A DNA stretch of 23,960 nucleotides from a virus, in the IMG/VR virus record IMGVR_UViG_3300037963_001837, positions 1 to 23,960 of that record; one strand, given 5' to 3'. This document shows positions 1 to 5,450 of the stretch, in pieces (position 1 is the first letter of the stretch; each line of letters starts with the position of its first letter). The position numbers and the translations under genes are program-made. The notes beneath the pieces were generated by a model. The model saw nothing but the letters and a program-made list of their open reading frames with translations, ran no database searches and was not told the DNA's origin.

Positions 1-14
1 AAGGTAAAAAATAA
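1..14 (+). CDS. 3' end of an upstream gene (partial)
   Basis: Only the last codons are inside the window: Gly-Lys-Lys followed by TAA at 12-14. The frame is inferred because this TAA overlaps the ATG of the next gene by one base, the same TAATG junction seen repeatedly downstream. A Lys-rich end is also typical of this phage's small proteins. Too little is visible to name a product, and the call rests on the junction pattern alone. Confidence 0.35.
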
Positions 15-127
15 TGGCTAAGAAATTAGCAAATGTATTTTCATCTAGTGTTGGAAATCCTTGGCATAGTCAAGTAAAACCTGACACTAGAAGAAAATTA
101 AATCTAAAGAAAAAGGTTAAAAAATAA
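14..127 (+). CDS. 37-residue basic peptide, unknown function
   Basis: Short open frame starting at ATG 14 and ending at TAA 125-127, whose last base is the A of the next gene's ATG. The peptide starts MAKKLANVF, has a central GNPWHSQVKP stretch, and ends in a strongly basic tail (RRKLNLKKKVKK). No signal peptide or membrane helix is seen. A short basic peptide directly before head-tail adaptor genes could be a minor virion or DNA-contacting peptide, but that is only inference from context. The start is supported by the one-base overlap with the preceding stop and by the conserved junction on both sides. Confidence 0.6.
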   Translation: MAKKLANVFSSSVGNPWHSQVKPDTRRKLNLKKKVKK

Positions 128-822
128 TGTCAGTTAATGCTACAATAGGAAATAGAATCGCAGATTTAATAGGAGATACTTATTCTACTATTCCTAGTAA
201 TAGTTATAAAGACCTTATTAACGCTGCATTTAATGAATGTGCAGATGCTATAAAACCTGAACTTCTTTTGAAATATTCACGTACACCTGGAGCTTTAACA
301 GAGGCATCTACTTGGTTAGTAGAAGATAGAAAGATTCTAAAGGTAACTAGAGTTGATGCTAATAGCAATGGAGTAGAAAGAGAATGCAAACTTCTTAGTG
401 TGACTGAATTTTCTCAAGCAAAAGATTCTGCTAGTATAAACTATGCTACAGCTTATAGTCCTGTATATACATTTGACGATAATAATGACGGAGCTGCATC
501 TTTATCAATTTTTCCTGTTTGTAATAATAGTGGTCAAACTGGGAAAATATGGTACTTTGCATATGCATTAGCTACTACAGATTTAACAGGAGTTAATACA
601 ACTACTTTAAATACTCAGTATTATATGCCTAGTGAAATAATACATGCTATAGTTCTTAAGTCTTGTATAAATATATTGCAGGCTTATATGAGTAATCAAG
701 TACAAGATGAAGAAGATAGTGAGATAGTTCAGTTACTACAAGCTCAATTAGCAGGATTACAACAAGATTATCAGCAAGAAATATCTAGGTTTATGTCAGA
801 CCAAGATGGGAGTGCAGAGTAA
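127..822 (+). CDS. Head-tail adaptor-like structural protein
   Basis: A 231-residue soluble protein. It has a helical N-terminus (about 1-55), a beta-rich middle including LVEDRKILKVTRVD and YSPVYTFDD, a helix introduced by PSEIIHAIVLKS (about 175-195), and an acidic, Gln-rich C-terminal coiled segment. This order, helix, then beta strands, then a helix after a Pro, followed by a charged tail, resembles the portal-tail adaptor/connector proteins of short-tailed phages; the match is by pattern, not by a search. AAAGG lies upstream of the start and ATG 127 overlaps the preceding TAA. It is followed without a gap by a second adaptor-like pair with similar topology. It probably sits in the ring between portal and nozzle. 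Confidence 0.5.
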   Translation: MSVNATIGNRIADLIGDTYSTIPSNSYKDLINAAFNECADAIKPELLLKYSRTPGALTEASTWLVEDRKILKVTRVDANSNGVERECKLLSVTEFSQAKDSASINYATAYSPVYTFDDNNDGAASLSIFPVCNNSGQTGKIWYFAYALATTDLTGVNTTTLNTQYYMPSEIIHAIVLKSCINILQAYMSNQVQDEEDSEIVQLLQAQLAGLQQDYQQEISRFMSDQDGSAE

Positions 823-1115
823 TGACTACAAAAGAAATGATAGAGTTAATTCAACAGCATCACGCTGATATGAATGAAGTAGAAGCAATAAAGCTTTTAA
901 ACAGAGCAAAAGATGACTTTTGTGCTAAAACAGAAATAATTAAAACTAAATATACAAATGTGTCAGATGGAGAAAGTACTACTACAGCAGGAAGAAGGTA
1001 TTATAGTTTGTCTAAATACATATTAAAAATAAGAGATGTATGGTTAAACGATGTTAAGATACCTAGGATAATAGGTAAACCTATAATAGATGATGATACA
1101 TCAGAGAGTGATTAA
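822..1115 (+). CDS. Adaptor-like protein, N-terminal half type
   Basis: A 97-residue protein with an N-terminal helical part (MTTKEMIELIQQHHADM, then LLNRAKDDFCAKTEI) and a beta part (AGRRYYSLSKYILKIRDVW, then KIPRIIGKPIIDDD). It stops at an acidic DDDTSESD end. The layout matches the N-terminal half of the neighbouring 231-residue adaptor, and the next gene supplies what looks like the matching C-terminal half. It overlaps both neighbours by one base (TAATG at 820-824 and 1113-1117), so translation is probably coupled. Either the two products form a complex or this is a split adaptor. The exact structural role is inferred. Confidence 0.5.
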   Translation: MTTKEMIELIQQHHADMNEVEAIKLLNRAKDDFCAKTEIIKTKYTNVSDGESTTTAGRRYYSLSKYILKIRDVWLNDVKIPRIIGKPIIDDDTSESD

Positions 1116-1510
1116 TGGCTAAAAAGAATAGATATTGGTTTATAGATAATTCAACTAGTACTCTTAGAATGGGTATTGTTGAAAAAGCAACTAACGCTAC
1201 AACTAAAGATGGCTGGACAAGTGAATATAAATCTATAACTGAAGCCAAAGATATAACAGTTGAAGCTATTATAAGAGACACAGATTTGGCAATAAATGCT
1301 TTAACTGCTACATGGACGCAAATACCAGAGCAGTTTCATGAAGCTATGGTATTTAAAGCAATATCTATGGGTTATAAGAAATCTGAAGGTTTTAATATAG
1401 AAAGAGCTCAATTTTTTGATGCAGAATATCAGAATATTTTAAAAGAGGCTAAAAAATATTCTAGAAGCAATTATACAACAACAAGTTCTATTAAGCCTCA
1501 TGAATTTTAA
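1115..1510 (+). CDS. Adaptor-like protein, C-terminal half type
   Basis: A 131-residue protein. It starts with beta strands (RYWFIDN, then LRMGIVEKA), continues with ITVEAIIRDTDLAI, and then has a helix preceded by a Pro (IPEQFHEAMVFKAISMGYKK) and a tyrosine/lysine-rich end. The helix motif parallels PSEIIHAIVLKS in the 231-residue adaptor upstream, so this half plus the 97-residue product looks like a second, split copy of that fold. In this frame a TGA at 1109-1111 sits just before the ATG, so it is a separate start rather than a simple read-through. Likely part of the head-tail joint; not firmly identified. Confidence 0.5.
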   Translation: MAKKNRYWFIDNSTSTLRMGIVEKATNATTKDGWTSEYKSITEAKDITVEAIIRDTDLAINALTATWTQIPEQFHEAMVFKAISMGYKKSEGFNIERAQFFDAEYQNILKEAKKYSRSNYTTTSSIKPHEF

Positions 1511-1511
1511 C

Positions 1512-1516
1512 AGGAG
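1512..1516 (+). promoter_or_regulatory. Shine-Dalgarno site (AGGAG)
   Basis: AGGAG lies six bases upstream of ATG 1523 and marks the start of the beta-rich structural gene. It is one of the few junctions here without gene overlap, so this gene has its own ribosome entry. Similar sites precede ATG 4124 (AGGAG at 4112-4116, beginning inside the previous stop codon) and ATG 2681 (GGAGGA at 2667-2672). Confidence 0.6.
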
Positions 1517-1522
1517 AGATAA

Positions 1523-1993
1523 ATGGCTACATTAAGTGTAACTCATCAAGAGTCAATCACAATAAATAACACTCAATATGGCGGTACTAATAGCTTTAGT
1601 ATTACAGGAATTAACAATGTGATTAAAAGAGTTATAACAGTAGCTGCTAATAATGATACAACTTTAGCGTCTTTTCATTCAGACCAACATGATGATGATA
1701 TGACTATAGATGTTGAAAATGTAAAATATATAAGATTAACAAATCTTGACGGAAGTAATCTAATTAATTTAAACTTTCAATTAGACGCAGGAGAAGATGA
1801 TAGTGCTGCAGATGAATCAGCTAGCTTTCAATTGTTAGCTGGACAAAGCTTTATAATGGGAGATGCAGATGATTGCATGTCTGTTGATGATGATGCAGCT
1901 ACTCCAGATTTTACAATGCATCCATTGGAAAGTATTATAGTAGATTCTGGTACAAACGCAGTACAAGTAGAAATGCTTATAGCTACCGTATAA
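1523..1993 (+). CDS. Beta-rich acidic virion protein, possible decoration or tail protein
   Basis: A 156-residue protein made almost entirely of alternating strand-forming residues (ATLSVTHQESITINN, KYIRLTNLDGSNLINLNF, SFQLLAGQSFIMGD, and the end NAVQVEMLIATV). It has acidic loops (AGEDDSAADES, DADDCMSVDDDAATPD) that could bind metal ions. No membrane helix or signal peptide is seen. Size, strand content and position among adaptor genes suit a small virion protein such as a decoration, tail or baseplate component, but no family is recognised. Start chosen at ATG 1523 because of the AGGAG six bases upstream. Confidence 0.45.
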   Translation: MATLSVTHQESITINNTQYGGTNSFSITGINNVIKRVITVAANNDTTLASFHSDQHDDDMTIDVENVKYIRLTNLDGSNLINLNFQLDAGEDDSAADESASFQLLAGQSFIMGDADDCMSVDDDAATPDFTMHPLESIIVDSGTNAVQVEMLIATV

Positions 1994-1994
1994 T

Positions 1995-2681
1995 ATGAAG
2001 TTAGGCGACTTATTATTATTAAAAGGTTATATAAATAAAAAACAATTAACCTCTGCATTAAGTAAACAAGCTGAAGAAGCTATTACTTATAATAGGTCAG
2101 TGCCATTAGGAAAAGTTTTAATAGAAGAAGGTCATGTAACTGTAGATGAAGTAGCAGAAGCATTAAACGACCAACAACAAGAAATAAGTAAGGAAGTTAA
2201 AAAGAAAGAGACAAAAGTTATGGCTACAGAAATAGGTGAAGATAGTAAGTTTACATTTGACTTAAAATTTATGGTTACGATAGGAGCTGTTATAGTATCA
2301 GCTTGTGCTACGTATTTTAGCATACAAGGCTCTATAGATGAATTAAAATCTAATAATAGTCCTAATAGATTAGAATATGATTATCTTAAAGGTGAAGTAG
2401 ATAATATAAAGGCTACTGGTGATTTAAAGATTATTACATATCAGCTTGAAGAATTTAAAAGCACATTTTCTGAGATAAAAACATTAGCTAGCCAATTAAC
2501 ACCTTTAGCTTCTGATTTAGAATATATTAAAGCTGAAATAGAATTACTTAAAAATAAGAAAGTTCCTAAAGTTGATTTGTCTGGAATTGAATATAAGTTA
2601 GATAATTTGTCAAATGATATGATGAATATAGATGAAAGAATGACAAAGCTTGAAAATAAAAAAGATGGAGGAAGATTCTAA
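1995..2681 (+). CDS. MshEN-like domain + membrane helix + coiled coil protein
   Basis: A 228-residue protein in three parts. Residues 2-25 and 37-60 are two 24-residue units with the spacing LG-x2-L-x3-G-x6-L/V-x3-L-x2-Q, the pattern of the tandem motif in MshEN/GspE N-terminal domains of type II secretion and type IV pilus ATPases; several of these bind cyclic di-GMP. Here the first residues of the motifs are Lys and Pro instead of the usual Arg, and the spacer is 11 residues rather than about 5, so ligand binding is uncertain. Residues 92-111 form one membrane helix (FMVTIGAVIVSACATYFSI). Residues about 115-225 are charged coiled coil. An internal ATG at 2220 (Met76, MATEIGEDSKFTF) would give a version without the N-terminal domain, suggesting a fusion onto a simpler phage membrane protein. 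It opens the envelope cassette. Confidence 0.55.
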   Translation: MKLGDLLLLKGYINKKQLTSALSKQAEEAITYNRSVPLGKVLIEEGHVTVDEVAEALNDQQQEISKEVKKKETKVMATEIGEDSKFTFDLKFMVTIGAVIVSACATYFSIQGSIDELKSNNSPNRLEYDYLKGEVDNIKATGDLKIITYQLEEFKSTFSEIKTLASQLTPLASDLEYIKAEIELLKNKKVPKVDLSGIEYKLDNLSNDMMNIDERMTKLENKKDGGRF

Positions 2682-2800
2682 TGCCAAAAGGAAAAGGTAC
2701 ATATGGAACAAAAAAAGGTAGACCCCCTAAAAAAGGTAAACCTAAAATGAAAAAAACTAAAACTTATTCTCCTAAGAAAAAAGTGAGAAGAAGTTCATGA
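2681..2800 (+). CDS. 39-residue Lys/Gly/Pro-rich basic peptide
   Basis: Starts MPKGKGTYGTKKGRPPKKGK and ends VRRSS; more than one third of residues are Lys or Arg and there is almost no hydrophobic residue. It has a strong ribosome site (GGAGGA, 2667-2672), overlaps the preceding TAA by one base and overlaps the next gene by four bases (ATGA at 2797-2800). Composition suggests binding to nucleic acid or to acidic surfaces, such as a small DNA-condensing virion peptide; this is inference from composition. The ribosome site and the two overlaps argue that it is a real gene despite its length. Confidence 0.6.
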   Translation: MPKGKGTYGTKKGRPPKKGKPKMKKTKTYSPKKKVRRSS

Positions 2801-3852
2801 ATTATGCAAGAGTTATTTGTTATTTATTTACGTATGTTAGCTTACTTTGTGCTGGGCTATTTGATAACTCGACTTTATATGTTAGTGGCTCAATGGGTAC
2901 GCCTTATGTAAAAGGAAATGTAGAGCTTGAAGATGATTATAACTATACGATAGGACTAAGAAAAATAGCTTTATTTCCCTATCAATCATCTAAAAAGTTT
3001 TACAAAGGTGATGAATCAGCACTTAGTGATAATGCTTTATTTGGTGCTGTAGATGGCCTAGAATACCTTTTTTCAGCGAGTTCTGTAAGAAATAGGGGTC
3101 ATGCCTACATGAACCAAGAATACTGGCTTAAATGGTCAAATAATCGTTTTATAGTTAAATTTAAGTATTTAGAGAAAGAAAGTAGAGACTTACAATTAGC
3201 TTATGTTGATACTAGAGCTAAGTTTTCTTTAGGTCCTGTATTCTTGTCTTTAGGAACAAATGTAATGGGACACCCAGTATATGGACATCCAGCTTACGAA
3301 GACTATGAAGACCCTTGGTGGTATCTAGCTTATGAATATGGATATACAGATTATTTAGTACCTTTGCATGATTTAAATGGAAACGAAGAAATTGATAGTT
3401 ATTATATATGGATTGAAACTGACCCAATTACTGAAGAGGGTTATTGGGAAATGTTTTATGAAGAAGCTAGTTATTATTGGGAGAACTCTGACTCCGTTGC
3501 AGTGGCATACTCTGATGCAGAGTTTTACGAGTATCATATGCCAGCAATAATAGACCAATATAATAAAGACAACAAAGTTAAAGAATGGCAATCGGAAGTT
3601 AGTATTGTTATAGGTATAGATTGTTATCTTGGAGGAGAAAGATTTTATTCCCATTTTTGGGTTAATGCATTTCCTTATACACATGGTTTGACAGAGAAAT
3701 CATATAATGGAGATAGCATGCAATATGACGTTGGAACTCTGGTTGGTGCCAACCTAAGTGAGCGTATTGGGGTTTTTATTGAGGGTAGTAAATTAAGTTA
3801 TTATGGAAGAGAAGAACATAATATTAGCATGGGAATAAACTACAGATTCTGA
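2797..3852 (+). CDS. Putative phage-encoded outer-membrane beta-barrel protein
   Basis: A 351-residue protein with an N-terminal export signal: Arg5, then the hydrophobic run VICYLFTYVSLLC, with likely cleavage around residues 18-22. The mature part has many Tyr/Trp/Phe residues in alternating patterns (NRFIVKFKYLEKE, VDTRAKFSLGPVFLSLGTN, EVSIVIGIDCYLG, IGVFIEGSKLSYYG). It ends ISMGINYRF, with hydrophobic or aromatic residues at every second position and a terminal Phe, the classic end signal of barrels inserted by the BAM complex. A Tyr/Trp/Glu-rich insert (about 165-240) may be a long extracellular loop. A role in blocking superinfection or altering the host surface, as for Lom-type phage proteins, is inferred. 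Alternatively it is a cargo gene copied from a host. The start overlaps the 39-residue peptide gene by ATGA. Confidence 0.55.
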   Translation: MNYARVICYLFTYVSLLCAGLFDNSTLYVSGSMGTPYVKGNVELEDDYNYTIGLRKIALFPYQSSKKFYKGDESALSDNALFGAVDGLEYLFSASSVRNRGHAYMNQEYWLKWSNNRFIVKFKYLEKESRDLQLAYVDTRAKFSLGPVFLSLGTNVMGHPVYGHPAYEDYEDPWWYLAYEYGYTDYLVPLHDLNGNEEIDSYYIWIETDPITEEGYWEMFYEEASYYWENSDSVAVAYSDAEFYEYHMPAIIDQYNKDNKVKEWQSEVSIVIGIDCYLGGERFYSHFWVNAFPYTHGLTEKSYNGDSMQYDVGTLVGANLSERIGVFIEGSKLSYYGREEHNISMGINYRF

Positions 3853-3941
3853 TGGGAGAATTAGGAGCTTTCTTACTAGGTTTTTTAATAGTGTTCGTAG
3901 GAGGCTTATGGTTTATTTTCGGAGAGGATATATTTAAATAA
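3852..3941 (+). CDS. 29-residue single-pass membrane peptide
   Basis: ATG 3852 shares its A with the TGA of the barrel gene. The product is one hydrophobic helix (GAFLLGFLIVFVGGLWFIFG) with an acidic residue before it and a short GEDIFK tail. It could be a tiny holin-like or regulatory membrane peptide; nothing in the sequence decides this. The overlap with its neighbour and the clean hydrophobic profile support translation. Confidence 0.5.
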   Translation: MGELGAFLLGFLIVFVGGLWFIFGEDIFK

Positions 3942-3942
3942 A

Positions 3943-4113
3943 ATGTTACAAGGAATTATCGTAAAAAAAGTATTAGATTTAGTTATTAAACAAATCTTAA
4001 AAAAGTTCAATTTGGATAAAATACAGAAGTATGTAGAAGAACCAAATGAGCTTGATAAGAAAGTTAAAGCTCTTGAGAAGAAGCTCAAGAAATTAGAGAA
4101 ACTAATCAAATAG
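3943..4113 (+). CDS. 56-residue basic amphipathic/coiled-coil peptide
   Basis: The N-terminal 20 residues (MLQGIIVKKVLDLVIKQILK) form an amphipathic helix suited to a membrane surface. The C-terminal part (about 36-56) is a heptad-like Lys/Glu/Leu coiled coil (DKKVKALEKKLKKLEKLIK). It begins one base after the previous stop, and its own stop region (TAGGAG) contains the ribosome site of the next gene. Function is unknown; the layout is like small phage lysis or membrane-associated peptides, and it may pair with the 29-residue peptide before it. Confidence 0.5.
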   Translation: MLQGIIVKKVLDLVIKQILKKFNLDKIQKYVEEPNELDKKVKALEKKLKKLEKLIK

Positions 4114-4123
4114 GAGAAAGACT

Positions 4124-4273
4124 ATGATGACATTTTTAACAACTAACTGGGAATGGTGTTTATTAGCTTTATATGTAGTTGAGAAAGCAATTAAACTAAG
4201 CCCATCCAAAAAAGATGATTTAGTTTGGGATATGGTTTTAAAACCAATAGTTGATAAAATCAAAGGTAAGTAG
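4124..4273 (+). CDS. 49-residue membrane-associated peptide, possible holin-like
   Basis: Starts at ATG 4124 (a second ATG follows directly) with AGGAG at 4112-4116. The sequence has a short hydrophobic stretch (WEWCLLALYVVEKAI) followed by LSPSKKDDLVWDMVLKP and a basic end (DKIKGK). The hydrophobic run is short for a full membrane helix, so surface association is possible. The TAG stop shares its G with the GTG start of the next gene. Placed among other tiny membrane peptides, it could belong to a lysis or envelope module. No family is firmly recognised. Confidence 0.5.
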   Translation: MMTFLTTNWEWCLLALYVVEKAIKLSPSKKDDLVWDMVLKPIVDKIKGK

Positions 4274-4602
4274 TGTCTGACGATACTAATAAATTAATAT
4301 TAGTAATAGACTTGGTGGACAAGCTAGAAGGCAATCTTGTTGAACAATTAGTTCATAAAAAAGATTTGACATGTGTATTTGATGTTATGCCTGATGTTTG
4401 TCCACATTGTCATTCAGACGAAATGCACGGTATCGAAATAATGGGAGCTAAAAAAGGAGTCCTATTATGGGAATGTTGTGATTGTTTAGATGTTTATTTA
4501 AAGTACGATAAAAATAAAACTGAAAAAGAATTACAAAGCGCTTCAGGATATTGGACAAATATTAAAGACTGGGGAAAGGTTCCGCGAGCCGAATTTAATT
4601 AA
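4273..4602 (+). CDS. Zinc-ribbon protein, unknown function
   Basis: A 109-residue protein starting at GTG 4273, overlapping the previous TAG by one base; AAGGT lies just upstream. An acidic helical N-terminus (about 1-40) is followed by a two-knuckle cysteine pattern: Cys43-Pro-His-Cys46 and Cys68-Cys-Asp-Cys71, separated by 21 residues including a Gly-Ala-Lys-Lys-Gly turn. This is the spacing of a small zinc ribbon of the kind used for nucleic-acid or protein contacts. The C-terminal part (about 80-109) is charged with a Trp-rich YWTNIKDWGK segment. It lies directly before a metallophosphoesterase gene, so the two may be co-expressed. A specific role cannot be given. Confidence 0.6.
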   Translation: MSDDTNKLILVIDLVDKLEGNLVEQLVHKKDLTCVFDVMPDVCPHCHSDEMHGIEIMGAKKGVLLWECCDCLDVYLKYDKNKTEKELQSASGYWTNIKDWGKVPRAEFN

Positions 4603-4613
4603 AGGCTTTTTGA

Positions 4614-5396
4614 ATGAAAAAGAATAATAAGGGAGTAATAAAAAGAGCTATAGTTACTCCAGACAAGCATGCACCTATACATGATAAAGCAGCAATAAAT
4701 GTAGTGTGCAAAGCGATAGAATTAGTCAAACCTAATATATATGTAGATTTAGGTGACTTAGGAGAATGGGCTTCTGTTTCACATTGGCAATGGAAAAGAA
4801 AAAAGAAGCCACCTTTGGAATATATAACACCAAAGGTAGAAGAAGATATAAAAGGAGTAAATGAGTTACTTGACATAATTGATGTCTCTTTAGACAAAGT
4901 AGGTTGTAAAGAGAAACACATTTGTGCAGGGAATCATGATGAGTGGTTAGATAGATTCGTAACAGAGCATCCATACTTAGACTATCGATTTGATAAGGTA
5001 TGTAGATTCAAAGAGAGAGGATACAAATACCATAAAGCAGGTGAGTATCTTAAAATAGGAAAGCTCTATTTTTACCATGGGCACCATTTCGGTGGACAAT
5101 ACCACGCAGCGAATCATCTTAAAAAGTTAGGTGCCAACATAATGTATGGCCACCATCATTCCCTGCAACAAGATAGCGTGACCTTTATGGATGGACCTAG
5201 GTCAGCATGGTCTTTAGGATGTTTAAAAGACATGAGTGCAGAAAAAAACAAATGGCTTGGTGGTAGAGTTCATAAATGGGCTCATGCATTTGCAATAGTT
5301 GATTACTATAGAGGTGGTAGATTTACTGTAGATATAGTACAAATAATAGATGGAAGGACAACAGTATGGGGAGAATTGTTAGACGGCAACAAATAG
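4614..5396 (+). CDS. Calcineurin-like metallophosphoesterase
   Basis: A 260-residue protein with the full metal-site series of this superfamily in the expected order: Asp17-x-His19 (TPDKHAP), Gly-Asp48 (DLGDLGEW), Asn107-His108-Asp109 (GNHDEW), His155-Gly-His157 (YHGHHF) and Gly-His180-His-His182 (YGHHHS). Such enzymes use two metal ions to cleave phosphomonoesters, phosphodiesters or nucleic acids; the substrate cannot be read from sequence. A Trp/Lys-rich insert (SHWQWKRKKKPP, 56-67) follows the second motif and could mediate substrate binding. No signal peptide is seen, so it probably acts in the cytoplasm. The gene starts 11 bases after the previous stop with AAAGG upstream. Placement inside a virion-gene operon is a little unusual, since many phage copies sit with nucleotide or DNA metabolism genes. 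Confidence 0.85.
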   Translation: MKKNNKGVIKRAIVTPDKHAPIHDKAAINVVCKAIELVKPNIYVDLGDLGEWASVSHWQWKRKKKPPLEYITPKVEEDIKGVNELLDIIDVSLDKVGCKEKHICAGNHDEWLDRFVTEHPYLDYRFDKVCRFKERGYKYHKAGEYLKIGKLYFYHGHHFGGQYHAANHLKKLGANIMYGHHHSLQQDSVTFMDGPRSAWSLGCLKDMSAEKNKWLGGRVHKWAHAFAIVDYYRGGRFTVDIVQIIDGRTTVWGELLDGNK

Positions 5397-5433
5397 ATGT
5401 TCCTAGTAACTATTGGGAGAGTTCTATTAAAGT

Positions 5434-5440
5434 AAGGTGG
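5434..5440 (+). promoter_or_regulatory. Shine-Dalgarno-like site (AAGGTGG) before the giant tail gene
   Basis: AAGGTGG ends ten bases before ATG 5451, in a 54-base gap, one of only two gaps over 50 bases in the window. The rest of the gap holds only a 12-codon frame (ATG 5397) that I do not regard as a gene. No clear promoter or hairpin is seen. Confidence 0.45.
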
Positions 5441-5450
5441 GTATATATAG

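Noticed and set aside
1109-1117. Programmed frameshift joining the 97- and 131-residue products
   Set aside because: The downstream frame has TGA at 1109-1111 and there is no slippery run at the junction; re-initiation at TAATG is simpler.
5397-5435. 12-codon frame before the giant tail gene
   Set aside because: Too short, no ribosome site and no recognisable feature.
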